In this document: piece after piece, positions 28,287 to 38,236 of the stretch
Position numbering within the stretch: the stretch's first letter is position 1
Layout of the letters: each line of letters begins with the position of its first letter
DNA from: Candidatus Brocadiaceae bacterium S225
GTDB taxonomy: Bacteria; Planctomycetota; Brocadiia; Brocadiales; Scalinduaceae
DNA: 64,000 nucleotides
Assembly (NCBI GenBank): GCA_007859995.1
Contig: SMSL01000009.1
Span: 47,215 to 111,214 of the forward strand
Direction of reading: 5' to 3'
Translations under genes and position numbers: made by a program
Notes under the pieces: model-generated
Seen by the model: the letters and a program-made list of their open reading frames with translations, nothing else
Database searches by the model: none
Told to the model about the DNA's origin: nothing

Positions 28287-30893
28287 ATGCAATCATCTCT
28301 TCTGAATTTCTACATCAGGTATATATTAAACAAACCAATTATTGTTATTATTGTGCTGTTGGGAGTGTTTACGTATCTAGGGTTTCAAGCAAGGGACTTC
28401 AGGCTTGATGCATCTGCAGATTCTTTGATACTCGAAAATGATCAAGATTATAAGTATTTCAGTGAAATAAACAAAAAATACGGCACTGCTAGATACCTGT
28501 TGATGACCTACAAGCCCAGAGGGGATCTTCTATCCCAAGAAACGCTTATGCGCCTTAGCTCATTGCGGGATGAATTAAAGGAGATAGAGCGTGTTAGTTC
28601 CGTTTTTACAATCCTCGATGTTCCACTTCTCAGGAATCCGCCTGTGCCCATCAAGGAGTTGATGGAAAATATCAAGAATCTTGAGGATCCCGTTGTTGAT
28701 TTGCAACTTGCCCGGACTGAGTTAAGCACAAGCCCGATTTATCAGGAGCTTCTGATCAGTCAGGATATGAAGATGACTGCGCTTATCATCAACCTTGCTG
28801 ACGATAAGGAGTTTGAAAGAATCATTTCCAGGAAGAGTGAGCTGATGCAGAAAAAGGCCGACAATGCCATCACCTCTCTTGAACGTTCTGAACTTGAACA
28901 GCTTAAACTTGAGTATAGAGAGTGTAAAATTCGTCTGGATAAGGAAAAACACAGTGATATAGCTGCTGTTCGTAGAATAATGGATGGCTATAGACAGGAT
29001 GCTGAGCTGTTTCTCGGTGGAGTATCGATGATTACCGACGATATGATCACGTTCATCAGAAATGATATTAAAATTTTCGGAATAGGTATACTCATCTTTT
29101 TGATTATAGCGCTCGGTGTAATTTTCAAAAAAGTCCGCTGGGTACTCTTACCAATACTCTGTTGTGTTTTATCTGTCATTGCAATGATAGGTTTGCTCGG
29201 ATTATTTGGATGGGAGGTTACGGTAATATCCTCAAATTTTATCTCTCTACAGCTTATTATCACCATGGCGTTGACGATTCATTTGATTGTAAGGTACAGA
29301 GAATTGCTGGTGGAACACCCTGAATGGTCTGAGCAAGAGCTTGTTCAGGAGACGGTGCTTTCAAAATTTACTCCTTGTCTCTATACAACCTTAACGACAA
29401 TCGCCGGTTTCGGCTCTTTGCTGTTTTCTGGTATTTTGCCTGTTATTACCTTTGGCTGGATGATGAGTCTTGGGCTTATTGTATCTCTTGTCGTTACGTT
29501 CTTGCTATTTCCCGCAATACTTTTTCTGCTTCCGGCAGGTAAGTTAAGGGCGCACAAAGAGTTTGGCGGAGCACTCACCCACATCCTGGCAAGTGTGACT
29601 CAGGATTATCCGAAAACAATATTTATTTCAACCGGTATACTGATTGTTATCATAGTTGTCGGCATATCAAGGATTACTGTGGAAAACAGCTTTATCGATT
29701 ATTTTCGAAAGTCAACAGAGATATACCAGGGGATGAAGATTATTGATCAGGATATGGGCGGAACAACACCTCTTGATATTCTTGTGAATTTTCGGGAGAT
29801 TGAAGATACTCCGCCATTAATAAAAGATACTATTACAGAGCCTACGGTTACTGATCAGGATATGGGTATCATAACGTCTAATGATGTCGTTATGGATCCA
29901 CAGAAGATAAAGGATATCCAATTATCAAATCAAGATGCCACTATGGAGCCTGATGACGATTTTAGCGCGTTTGATGAGTTTGATGAGTTCGATGAGGTGG
30001 ATAATTCAAACAAATATTGGTTTACTGCCGATAAAATGGCAATAATTATGAAGGTTCACGACTATCTTGATAGTTTACCTGAAATAGGTAAGGTTTTATC
30101 TCTCGGGACGATGTTGAAGCTCGCTGAGGAATTTACTGATGGAAAGCCTCTTGATAATTTTCAGCTTGCCCTCCTTTATACTCAGTTGCCTGATGAATTT
30201 AAAGATATGGTGCTCAGTCCATATGTTTCGATTCCGGATAATCAGGCTCGTTTGACAGTACGGATAAAAGATTCTTTAACGGGATTAAAACGAGATAGTT
30301 TACTCAAAAAGATACGATCTGATATGGAGAACAAGCTTGATTTGAAAAAAGTTAACGTTCACCTGTCCGGTATCATGATTCTTTATAACAATATGCTCCA
30401 AAGCCTTTTCAGCTCTCAGATATTAACTATAGGGTTTGTTGTGCTTGCGTTAATGGTAATGTTTACGGTGTTATTTCGTTCAATAAAGATAGCCTTGATT
30501 GCAATTATACCTAATGTAATTTCTGCGCTTGCTGTGCTTGGTGTGATGGGGCTTGCAGGCCTTCCACTTGATATGATGACAATAACTATTGCTGCAATAA
30601 GTATTGGTATTGCAGTTGATGATACCATTCATTATATTCACAGATTTAAGGAAGAGTATGAAATTGATAGAAATTATATTAATTCAATGCATCGCTGTCA
30701 TGGAAGTATAGGAAATGCGATGTACTATACTTCTCTTACAATTGTTGCAGGTTTTTTTATCCTGGTTTTTTCGAATTTTATCCCAACGATACTTTTCGGT
30801 CTTCTTACCAGCCTTGCGATGATTATTGCGATAATCACAGCATTAACACTGCTTCCACGACTGATAATTGCGCTAAAACCATTCGGGAAATAA
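28287..30893 (+). CDS. RND/MMPL superfamily transporter (HpnN-like)
   Basis: 868 residues. One N-terminal helix, a periplasmic loop (about 35-260), five to six helices with the SSD-like region, a second periplasmic loop (about 450-690) and six C-terminal helices ending near 860, the typical duplicated RND layout. AISIGIAVDDTIHYIHRF is the conserved MMPL/HpnN motif. The second loop has a repeat-like acidic insert (FDEFDEFDEVD). With adjacent MlaC- and MlaA-type genes it probably moves lipids between inner and outer membrane. No hopanoid-synthesis genes are in the window, so the substrate is open. Confidence 0.88.
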   Translation: MQSSLLNFYIRYILNKPIIVIIVLLGVFTYLGFQARDFRLDASADSLILENDQDYKYFSEINKKYGTARYLLMTYKPRGDLLSQETLMRLSSLRDELKEIERVSSVFTILDVPLLRNPPVPIKELMENIKNLEDPVVDLQLARTELSTSPIYQELLISQDMKMTALIINLADDKEFERIISRKSELMQKKADNAITSLERSELEQLKLEYRECKIRLDKEKHSDIAAVRRIMDGYRQDAELFLGGVSMITDDMITFIRNDIKIFGIGILIFLIIALGVIFKKVRWVLLPILCCVLSVIAMIGLLGLFGWEVTVISSNFISLQLIITMALTIHLIVRYRELLVEHPEWSEQELVQETVLSKFTPCLYTTLTTIAGFGSLLFSGILPVITFGWMMSLGLIVSLVVTFLLFPAILFLLPAGKLRAHKEFGGALTHILASVTQDYPKTIFISTGILIVIIVVGISRITVENSFIDYFRKSTEIYQGMKIIDQDMGGTTPLDILVNFREIEDTPPLIKDTITEPTVTDQDMGIITSNDVVMDPQKIKDIQLSNQDATMEPDDDFSAFDEFDEFDEVDNSNKYWFTADKMAIIMKVHDYLDSLPEIGKVLSLGTMLKLAEEFTDGKPLDNFQLALLYTQLPDEFKDMVLSPYVSIPDNQARLTVRIKDSLTGLKRDSLLKKIRSDMENKLDLKKVNVHLSGIMILYNNMLQSLFSSQILTIGFVVLALMVMFTVLFRSIKIALIAIIPNVISALAVLGVMGLAGLPLDMMTITIAAISIGIAVDDTIHYIHRFKEEYEIDRNYINSMHRCHGSIGNAMYYTSLTIVAGFFILVFSNFIPTILFGLLTSLAMIIAIITALTLLPRLIIALKPFGK

Positions 30894-31296
30894 ATTTGTG
30901 TTGCAAAGCCTGGCTAATCGGCCAAGACATGCGCATATATTTCGCAGTATTTGGTTGGCATTTATCGGTTTCCGCAATAATTGCGTTTTTGCTCATGGCC
31001 AAGTACTTAGATCTATTACTTGTATTTTGTTAGTTAATATGGTAATAGTCTATAAAATAATAGCTTAAGTGCTTCATAAAATTTTTGTACACGAAAGTAA
31101 AATATTGATATTATTATTGCCAATGTGGGCAAAGATGCTTTTATAGTAAATCTGGCTAAAAATTATCGTGGCCAATTTAAAAGTATTTTGCTAGAATCCG
31201 CACGAGAAGTGTTTGAAATAATAAGTAAGCCCAGATGTCTGTAGATATAAGAAAAAATTATTTTTAAAAATTAGCTATAAATACAGGAGTTAACTG
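30894..31296. other. 403-base gap between the RND gene and mlaA
   Basis: AT-rich. No gene, terminator hairpin or clear promoter was found. Because of this length, mlaA probably has its own promoter. An AGGAG ribosome site precedes the mlaA start. Confidence 0.3.
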
Positions 31297-32127
31297 ATGA
31301 GGAAACTAGTTTTATTGATGTGTTTTTCTGTTTTAACAATGTACACGTTTAATATATCTTTATTTGCAGAAGATTCTACTGCATCAAGGGAACAACCTGT
31401 TGTAAGCGAGAGTGGTGACAAGAACCCTGTTGTAGATACTAGTGATATTGATGAGGATGTGGAATACGTAGATGACGAGAATGTAGATTATGTAGATATT
31501 TCAATGGATGCAACTTTTGTTAAAGACTCATTCCCGTCTTATAATAGAGCGGTGTTTGCCTTTAATGATAAACTATACTACTACTTTTTCAGGCCTTTAT
31601 CAAAAGGCTACAAGGCGGTTTTGCCTGAAGTGGCACGATTAGGAGTCAGAAATTTCTTTGTAAATGTAAGGACGCCCGGCCGTTTTTTCAACTGTCTCTT
31701 TCAAGGTAAATTTAGGGGTGCAGGTACGGAACTATCCCGACTTATTATTAATTCCACCATAGGCGGGGCCGGGTTTTCAGATCCGGCAAAGAAATACTTT
31801 CATCTGGATCTACAAGATGAAGACTTTGGACAGACTCTTGGAAGTTATAATACGGGAGCTGGTTCACATCTCGAATTACCTTTTTTCGGCCCATCTAACG
31901 TCCGCGATGCATTTGGACTTATTATAGATACGGCACTTGACCCGGTAACACTTCTGATGTTTGTCAGCCCATATGCACCTACGGGGGCCAAGGCTTATAT
32001 TGCCATCAATGATATTTCCATAGACAAAGGAGATACTTACGAGGGTTTGGTGGAACAGGCGATAGATCCATATATAGCTGTTCAGGACGCATATGCACAA
32101 AATCGGGCAAAGAAGATAAAAGAGTAA
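31297..32127 (+). CDS. mlaA: MlaA/VacJ family outer-membrane lipid asymmetry protein
   Basis: 276 residues. Signal peptide (about 1-25), an acidic linker (residues 28-67), then the MlaA core: FPSYNRAVFAFNDKLYYYF, VRNFFVNVRTPGRFFNCLFQGKF, AGTELSRLIINSTIGGAGF and DFGQTLGSYNTGAGSHLELPFFGPS. MlaA removes mislocalised phospholipid from the outer leaflet of the outer membrane. Usual MlaA is a lipoprotein; here the signal sequence ends LFAED without a lipobox cysteine, so attachment must differ. It completes an mlaC-RND-mlaA set. Confidence 0.92.
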   Translation: MRKLVLLMCFSVLTMYTFNISLFAEDSTASREQPVVSESGDKNPVVDTSDIDEDVEYVDDENVDYVDISMDATFVKDSFPSYNRAVFAFNDKLYYYFFRPLSKGYKAVLPEVARLGVRNFFVNVRTPGRFFNCLFQGKFRGAGTELSRLIINSTIGGAGFSDPAKKYFHLDLQDEDFGQTLGSYNTGAGSHLELPFFGPSNVRDAFGLIIDTALDPVTLLMFVSPYAPTGAKAYIAINDISIDKGDTYEGLVEQAIDPYIAVQDAYAQNRAKKIKE

Positions 32128-33153
32128 TCAGGTTTCGGTTTCTTCTAAAGATTCTGCAACCATAACTATTTTCTTTCTTCTGTTTACTAGATAAATGAAC
32201 AGGAAGGTTATGCCTGCGATTAGTGACCCAAGTATTGTCACTCTTTTTTCTACAGTTTTGACAGCCGCGAATGCCTCTTCTTCATCGATCTCAACTAGTA
32301 ACGCCCAATTGACAAATTTAAGATCTAGTGGAGTATACGCACTCAATACCGGGATTCGTCGATAGCCTTTTATTATTTTTTCTCCCACTATTCCGTCTAA
32401 GGCCTCTCTTGTTGCTGCGGTGTCTACTTCTTTCTGAAGTATGGTAGCTTTTTCCGAAAATCTGGAATTTGATCTCATGTAACTGTCGTCGCCTACAAGG
32501 TACATCTCTCCTGTCTCTCCCAAACCTTCTCTCTCCGTCATGATAGAATCTAAATGAGAGAAAGGGATTTCGATCACTAATACACCCTGCAGCATTTGTC
32601 CGTCGTATACGGGCGCGGCAAAGTAAGAGGTAAATTCACCCAGTTCTTCATGCCATGTATAGTCCTCAAATGCTATCCCGTTTAAGCCGTTTGCATAGAT
32701 CTGGCCGATACTGAATTGTTTATATCTGCCGGTAGCTAAATTAGTCCCTGTAAACTCCTCTCTAACCGCGGAATACATTACATCTCCGTCGTTATCAATA
32801 AAGTATACGTTTGCATAACCGTAGTCAGTTAAATAGTGTTCCATCAAAGGCTGGTAAAGTTCAGATACCTTAATGTATACATCACTATCCAAACCTGAAG
32901 CGTGAAATGCCTTTGACAATCGGGAAAAAGCTTGTCCGATTACAGGATTTCTTGAGAGGACGTCGATGTCTCCAAATCTCTCCTGAAAATAAGTTTTTAT
33001 CTGATGTTTTAGCAACCCTCTGACGGTGACAAGATGATTAAAAGCAGCAGATTTTACCGCAGTTTTAAGATACTTATAGCTTACTAGTGGGAGAGTAATC
33101 AGGAATATAGAAAAAGCAATTCCAATCGTAAGTAAAATTTTTTTAGCACTCAT
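32128..33153 (-). CDS. Membrane sensor with periplasmic Cache domain only
   Basis: 341 residues from the ATG at 33153; an in-frame ATG at 33282 would add 43 residues of unlikely sequence. Topology is TM (about 5-28), a large extracytoplasmic dCache-like domain (about 35-300, with NVYFIDNDGDVMYSAV and TSYFAAPVYDGQMLQGVLVIEIP), and a second TM (about 305-325). Only about 15 residues follow, with no HAMP, kinase, GGDEF or chemotaxis output domain. It looks like a stand-alone sensor or a truncated receptor. Its stop is adjacent to the convergent mlaA stop. Confidence 0.8.
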   Translation of the reverse strand: MSAKKILLTIGIAFSIFLITLPLVSYKYLKTAVKSAAFNHLVTVRGLLKHQIKTYFQERFGDIDVLSRNPVIGQAFSRLSKAFHASGLDSDVYIKVSELYQPLMEHYLTDYGYANVYFIDNDGDVMYSAVREEFTGTNLATGRYKQFSIGQIYANGLNGIAFEDYTWHEELGEFTSYFAAPVYDGQMLQGVLVIEIPFSHLDSIMTEREGLGETGEMYLVGDDSYMRSNSRFSEKATILQKEVDTAATREALDGIVGEKIIKGYRRIPVLSAYTPLDLKFVNWALLVEIDEEEAFAAVKTVEKRVTILGSLIAGITFLFIYLVNRRKKIVMVAESLEETET

Positions 33154-33500
33154 TAAATGTCTTTTATATCGTAAATATTGTAGGATTGGCTTTGTGCCTA
33201 AGCACAAATAAAATTCTACCGAATATAGCACTGACAGTGGAATTTCTCCAATAAAAAATTTAAATCTGGTGGTTCTATACACTTTAGCAGTTTTCTTTTT
33301 TGGTCATAAACTTGTTACAGAGCGTCTGATTGTACCTGTTGTTATGAGTTTTATTGATATTCTTACTGAAGTTCAATACTGGCAAAGTAATATCTTTTAT
33401 AGTAAAATACACCACAAATATTTTGTCTTTTACCATGTGGTTTAATTTGCTTCAAACATTGATGCGGCAATGCCACACCAGGTAATACTGATATGAAAAA

Positions 33501-34532
33501 ATGCAACAGAATAATATAGCAATTAAGGTTAAAGGTTTAAGTAAGGACTTTGATATCAGTGAGTCTGGCAAAGGCTTTTCAGGAAAGTTGAAAGCTCTTT
33601 TTCGCAGAAAACGAAAAATAATTACAGCCGTAGATGGTATTGATTTTGAGATCAAGCATGGAGAATTTGTAGGATATGTGGGTGAAAATGGTGCGGGTAA
33701 ATCAACAACAATAAAGATGCTGACCGGTATACTTGTGCCAACGTCAGGGAGCGCGGAAGTAAATGGGATTATTCCTTACAAAGAGAGAAAAAAGAACGCT
33801 GCGAAGATTGGCGTTGTATTTGGTCAAAGAACGCAACTTTGGTGGGACCTTCCGGTACGCGAATCGTTTGATTTGTTGAGAGTAATTTTCAGGGTATCCC
33901 AGTCTGATTTTAATTCACAAATGAAAAAGCTGGATCAAGTGCTTGATCTTAATTCTCTCATGGGCATGCCGGTGAGAAAGCTTTCTTTAGGCCAGAGAAT
34001 GAGATGTGATATAGCAGCTTCTCTGGTCCATAACCCTCCTGTTCTTTTTCTGGATGAACCCACAATCGGTCTGGATGTACTGGCAAAAGAGTCTATAAGG
34101 AACTTCCTTGCTGAAATTAACAGGGAGGAAGGAACTACTATAATCCTCACTACTCACGACATGAACGATATTGAGCATCTATGTAAACGTCTCATTATAC
34201 TTGAGGATGGAAAGATAGTGTATGACGGTGAGACTGAGTTGCTGAAGCAGAAATTTGTACATGAGAAAGTGTTAGAGGTCGAATTTCATGATGATGGAAA
34301 TGTTATACATGGAATTCCCGGGGTTACCGTCATACGTGAACAGGGTTGCAAAAAATGGCTGACATTTGATAATGATAATTATGGTATCGGTGAAGTTATT
34401 GGTACCATCGCATCCAGATATAAGATAAAGGACATATCGGTGAATGAACCTTCTGTGGAAAGTATAATCAGGAATATATATAACAATCGTGTAACGTTAG
34501 CAACTCCTTCGGAAGAATCGCCTACTAAATGA
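33501..34532 (+). CDS. ABC-2 type exporter, ATP-binding subunit
   Basis: 343 residues. Walker A GENGAGKST (about residue 60), the Q-loop region GVVFGQRTQLWWDLP, signature LSLGQRMR, Walker B VLFLDEPTIGLD and the switch His in LTTHDMND. The subfamily that pairs with DUF990 permeases exports unknown small molecules; some members confer resistance to toxic compounds. The C-terminal 80 residues are an extra regulatory-type extension. Two bases separate its stop from the next gene, so the three genes form one operon. Confidence 0.92.
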   Translation: MQQNNIAIKVKGLSKDFDISESGKGFSGKLKALFRRKRKIITAVDGIDFEIKHGEFVGYVGENGAGKSTTIKMLTGILVPTSGSAEVNGIIPYKERKKNAAKIGVVFGQRTQLWWDLPVRESFDLLRVIFRVSQSDFNSQMKKLDQVLDLNSLMGMPVRKLSLGQRMRCDIAASLVHNPPVLFLDEPTIGLDVLAKESIRNFLAEINREEGTTIILTTHDMNDIEHLCKRLIILEDGKIVYDGETELLKQKFVHEKVLEVEFHDDGNVIHGIPGVTVIREQGCKKWLTFDNDNYGIGEVIGTIASRYKIKDISVNEPSVESIIRNIYNNRVTLATPSEESPTK

Positions 34533-34533
34533 G

Positions 34534-35334
34534 ATGAATCCAAAACTTTTTTTAAAATTTGTATCGGTATCGTTCCAGAAGCAAGTCACCTATAGATTTG
34601 ATTGTTTTGTTGGAATCGTAAACGGTTTTCTATACGTCTTTATATTTACCTCTTTATGGAAAGCTTTATATTCTCAATTTGATACCACGGTTCATAATGG
34701 TTATACGTTAACCGCCATTGTAACTTATGCGGTTATGGTTATGGCTGTCAGAATATCCTTTACTATGGATGATTCTATTATCTATAGGAAGGTTATGGAC
34801 GGCTCGATCGCGATAGAACTTGTAAGACCTACATCATTTTTCTTTATGAACCTTGCTGAGAATGTGGGAAATTCTCTTTTCCATACGATGGCGAGGACTG
34901 CTCCTATCGTTATAATATCCATTTTTCTTTTTGATGTATCTATTCCGTTTGAAGTAATAAGGTTTTTACTTTTCGTTGTGTCATGTATCGTCGGATATAT
35001 TTTGGTTTCCATGATGAATTTTATTGTGGGATTGTTTGCTTTCTGGTTTATAGAAATATTTCCATTTCTGCTTTTTAAATATGCTTTTTATACTTTCTTT
35101 TCCGGAGGAATAGTACCTATAGATTTCTTTCCTGAATTCCTGAAGCCATTAGTTAAGCTTCTTCCATTCCAATATATGCTTTATTTCCCGACTACTATTC
35201 TTATTGGGCGGGCTTCTTTGGCGGAAGCGCAATCAATAATAATGGCACAATTGATATGGATTGTAATAATGGGTGTTATTTGCAGCTTTATGTGGGGTGC
35301 AGGTAAGAAAAAATTAATTATCCAGGGAGGATAG
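34534..35334 (+). CDS. ABC-2 family permease subunit 1
   Basis: 266 residues with six predicted membrane helices and the ABC2 permease pattern (MDGSIAIELVRPTSFFFMNLAENVGN, then FFSGGIVPIDFFPEFLKPLVKLLPFQYM). It should dimerise with the next product under the shared ATPase. The start ATG lies one base after the ATPase stop. Confidence 0.88.
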   Translation: MNPKLFLKFVSVSFQKQVTYRFDCFVGIVNGFLYVFIFTSLWKALYSQFDTTVHNGYTLTAIVTYAVMVMAVRISFTMDDSIIYRKVMDGSIAIELVRPTSFFFMNLAENVGNSLFHTMARTAPIVIISIFLFDVSIPFEVIRFLLFVVSCIVGYILVSMMNFIVGLFAFWFIEIFPFLLFKYAFYTFFSGGIVPIDFFPEFLKPLVKLLPFQYMLYFPTTILIGRASLAEAQSIIMAQLIWIVIMGVICSFMWGAGKKKLIIQGG

Positions 35335-35335
35335 T

Positions 35336-36136
35336 TTGGAGTCGATCAAAATTTATATTACGCTGTTCACGACATCAATAAAGGCGAGGATGGAATATAA
35401 AGCAAGTTTTCTGTTCTATATATTTGCTATATTATCGTTTTATGCCGGACAATTTGGATTATTATTTATACTTTTAAGCCGTTTCCATGAAATAAAGGGT
35501 TGGTCAATGGGGGAGATGGTTTTTTTATATTCACTGCAAGCTTTTGCTTTTGGATTTACCAATCTAATCTTTTCACAGTTGGTTAATTTTGACAATATGA
35601 TTGTGGACGGTGAGTTTGATAGGGTATTGGTAAGACCGCTTAGCCCATTAGGACAGGTGATTTTTTCGAAATTTGAGGTATCGACAGCTGCGCATCTCAT
35701 AATCGGATCCACGGCCCTTTATTTCGGATCACACTATGCCAATATTGAATGGACGTTTTATAAAGTCATATTGTTTCCCGTAATTATAATGGGAGGTGTC
35801 ATGATTGCCGGAGGCATACGTTTGATGGTAACAGCGGTTGCCTTCTGGACATTAAGAAACAGATCCCTTGTACATACGGTGATATTCTCAAGTAAGGAGT
35901 TTATTAACTATCCGGTAAACATATACAATGTAGGGATGCAGTTTTTTTTGACTTTTATATTTCCAATTGCATTCATTAATTTTTATCCTGCACATTTCTT
36001 TTTAGACCGTTCAGGCGCCGGCCTCCTTCATCCTGCGCTGGAAATGGGCACGCCAATAGCCGGTATTATCGTGATTACCGTTTCAATATTCTCATGGAAG
36101 GTGGGGGTAAATCATTACCAGAGCACAGGATCTTGA
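35336..36136 (+). CDS. ABC-2 family permease subunit 2 (DUF990-like)
   Basis: 266 residues with six predicted helices and the DUF990/ABC2_membrane_6 signature region (VDGEFDRVLVRPLSPLGQVI, then INFYPAHFFL). It starts with TTG, supported by a well-spaced GGGAGG ribosome site and no nearby ATG. It is the last gene of the exporter operon; the gap to the next gene is 194 bases. Confidence 0.88.
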   Translation: MESIKIYITLFTTSIKARMEYKASFLFYIFAILSFYAGQFGLLFILLSRFHEIKGWSMGEMVFLYSLQAFAFGFTNLIFSQLVNFDNMIVDGEFDRVLVRPLSPLGQVIFSKFEVSTAAHLIIGSTALYFGSHYANIEWTFYKVILFPVIIMGGVMIAGGIRLMVTAVAFWTLRNRSLVHTVIFSSKEFINYPVNIYNVGMQFFLTFIFPIAFINFYPAHFFLDRSGAGLLHPALEMGTPIAGIIVITVSIFSWKVGVNHYQSTGS

Positions 36137-36330
36137 GAATATTTTTGAACATAATTACGGATATTGATATCTTTCAAAATCCTCAAGTTTCGTGATGGAA
36201 CTCGTATGCGCAGATAGCGAAGTACTTCTTTCTGTACGGAAAATAATTGACAAGAAGATTACAAAGAGTAGAATGAAAAGCTTATAAAATTATTGAATAA
36301 GACTTAGTTTTTTTATGAAAGGGGTCAGTA

Positions 36331-36609
36331 ATGGGTACTGCCAGAGCGCGTCATATCCTGGTATCCAGTCAAGAAGACTGTGGAAAGTTAAAAGAGCAGA
36401 TCGAGGGAGGGGCAGATTTCGAGGCAATAGCAAAAGAACACTCCCAATGTCCTTCAGGTCAAAGTGGAGGTGATTTAGGTGAGTTCAGTCCCGGACAAAT
36501 GGTCAAAGAATTTGACCAGGTGGTTTTTAACGATGAAGTTGGAAAAGTCCATGGTCCCGTAAAAACTGATTTTGGTTATCACTTGATTGAGATCACAAAT
36601 CGTACATAA
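36331..36609 (+). CDS. Stand-alone parvulin peptidyl-prolyl isomerase
   Basis: 92 residues, just one PpiC/parvulin domain: ARHILVSSQEDC, GGADFEAIAKEHSQCPSGQSGGDLGEF, FDQVVFNDEVGKVHGPVKTDFGYHLIEI. No signal peptide, so it works in the cytoplasm, accelerating cis-trans prolyl isomerisation. AAAGGGG precedes the ATG. It is followed by a strong hairpin. Confidence 0.95.
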   Translation: MGTARARHILVSSQEDCGKLKEQIEGGADFEAIAKEHSQCPSGQSGGDLGEFSPGQMVKEFDQVVFNDEVGKVHGPVKTDFGYHLIEITNRT

Positions 36610-36663
36610 AAAACATCTGAACTATTGTAAAGTTATTGATACACCTTAGTTACTAACCTGAAC

Positions 36664-36712
36664 AGAAGAAATCAGTGGTTGTCGATCGACGGCGTGCCAC
36701 TGATTTCTTCTG
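36664..36712 (+). terminator. Hairpin terminator after the parvulin gene
   Basis: A perfect 15-16 base stem (AGAAGAAATCAGTGG with its complement) around a loop of about 17 bases, about 55 bases after the stop of the parvulin gene. Coordinates are accurate to a few bases. Confidence 0.6.
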
Positions 36713-36743
36713 AAATTTGTTCTACAGAAATCATTTTTCTACA

Positions 36744-37199
36744 ATGACCGCATCCATACGTACCCTCAATATCTTCGCCGCCTTCGTTTGGTATGTTGGA
36801 GGCATTGCGTTGTTAATAAAGGGAACCAGCCTGCTTGTCGAGGCATATTCCATGAAACCTGAACAGTACTGGCCGTGGTTGGCTGTTGCTGTAGGTCCTG
36901 TCATAGGCAGTATAAAGGGTAAGTTTATTTTCCGTAAAAGCTGTCTCAAAAATCTTGCGAGAATAAACGATCTTCACCAACCGAAAGTCTGGCAATTTTT
37001 CAAACCGTGGTTCTTTGCCGTATTAGCCATAATGATAGTATTTGGTGCGACTATGGCGAGGCTGGCGCATACACAACACAGCTATTACTTCTTAATAGCT
37101 GTTTCCATAGTAGATATTGACATTGGCATCGCCCTGCTATGGAGTAGCTATATATTCTGGAAACAAAAGGCATTTGTGAAAAAGTATCCGGTTTTCTAA
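36744..37199 (+). CDS. Unknown four-TM membrane protein
   Basis: 151 residues from the ATG at 36744; a TTG at 36717 overlaps poorly with any ribosome site. Four hydrophobic segments (about 7-28, 38-55, 83-101 and 112-133) and short basic loops. Not recognised. It lies between the parvulin terminator and ppx and may be a single-gene unit. Confidence 0.55.
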   Translation: MTASIRTLNIFAAFVWYVGGIALLIKGTSLLVEAYSMKPEQYWPWLAVAVGPVIGSIKGKFIFRKSCLKNLARINDLHQPKVWQFFKPWFFAVLAIMIVFGATMARLAHTQHSYYFLIAVSIVDIDIGIALLWSSYIFWKQKAFVKKYPVF

Positions 37200-37321
37200 G
37201 AAATATTAGCTTCCCAGAGATCAACGGTATTTGAGAGAATGGCAGATTCTGACTATAGCCTGCCAGACTGACGAAGGGGGGACGGTCTTGTTAATGTAAT
37301 GAATGTTAACAGAGGTGTTAA

Positions 37322-38221
37322 ATGCTAAAGGCGTCTATTGATTTAGGAACGAATACCTGTCTTATGCTTATGGCAGAGGTTGAGTCCGGATATGTCAATA
37401 AGGTGTTGGGTGATTATGCCAGCATTATTCGCCTTGGAGAGGGAGTCGATAAAACAAGATGCCTTCAACCTGATGCGATAGAACGAACGCTAACGTGTCT
37501 GGATGAGTATAAAAAAATAATCTCTAAAGCTGGAATATTACCTGATGATGTTATATGTGTGGCAACAAGCCAGGCAAGAGATGCTGAAAATGGCAGGGAG
37601 TTTTTTGCAAAGGTAGCGATAGAGTTGGGGTTCGGATTCAGGGTTATTTCGGGGAAAGACGAAGCTCGATTGAGCTTTAAAGGTTCTCTGCTTCCGGGCA
37701 TGGTACCATCCAGCCATGCCGTGGTTGATATCGGAGGGGGAAGTACAGAATTTGTTACAGCAAATGATGGTCGCAGTATAGACTTAGGGTCTGTGCGTTT
37801 TACGGAAAGATACTTGAAGTCTGATCCGGTAACTGATAAAGAGTTTAACATCTGCCTTGCCGAAATAGATAATAAGCTTGAAGTGCTTATGGACTGGAGA
37901 AGTTCTATTCCGTCAGACATGCAAATGCTCGCTGTGGCTGGTACAGCTACTACACTGGCTTCCTGGCATCTGAGGCTCAGAGCGTTTGATGCGGCTGAAG
38001 TTGAGAAGGTCCAATTGACAAGTGCCAACTTGCTTCAAATGGTCAAAGATCTTAAACGTATGACTGTCAAAGAGAGATGTGGTCAGGTAGGCATCGATCC
38101 GAAACGCGCGGATGTCTTGCTGGCAGGGGCAATGATTATGTGGAGAACAATGGAGAAATTGCATTTTCAGACATGCAACATAAGCTCAAGGGGTTTGAGA
38201 TATGGAGTGTTGATGGAATAG
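37322..38221 (+). CDS. Ppx/GppA family phosphatase
   Basis: 299 residues. Acetate-kinase/actin-like fold: ASIDLGTNTCLMLMAEV (phosphate loop 1), ATSQARDAENG, the catalytic Glu in ISGKDEARLSF, and VDIGGGSTEFV (loop 2). It hydrolyses polyphosphate and/or pppGpp. It is the short form lacking the C-terminal HD-type domain of E. coli Ppx. An AGAGGTG ribosome site precedes the ATG. Confidence 0.93.
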   Translation: MLKASIDLGTNTCLMLMAEVESGYVNKVLGDYASIIRLGEGVDKTRCLQPDAIERTLTCLDEYKKIISKAGILPDDVICVATSQARDAENGREFFAKVAIELGFGFRVISGKDEARLSFKGSLLPGMVPSSHAVVDIGGGSTEFVTANDGRSIDLGSVRFTERYLKSDPVTDKEFNICLAEIDNKLEVLMDWRSSIPSDMQMLAVAGTATTLASWHLRLRAFDAAEVEKVQLTSANLLQMVKDLKRMTVKERCGQVGIDPKRADVLLAGAMIMWRTMEKLHFQTCNISSRGLRYGVLME

Positions 38222-38236
38222 TGATTTATGGCTTCA

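Noticed and set aside
28287..30893. Hopanoid biosynthesis cluster
   Set aside because: The RND and MlaC-type genes resemble hpnN/hpnM, but no squalene-hopene cyclase or other hpn gene is in the window.
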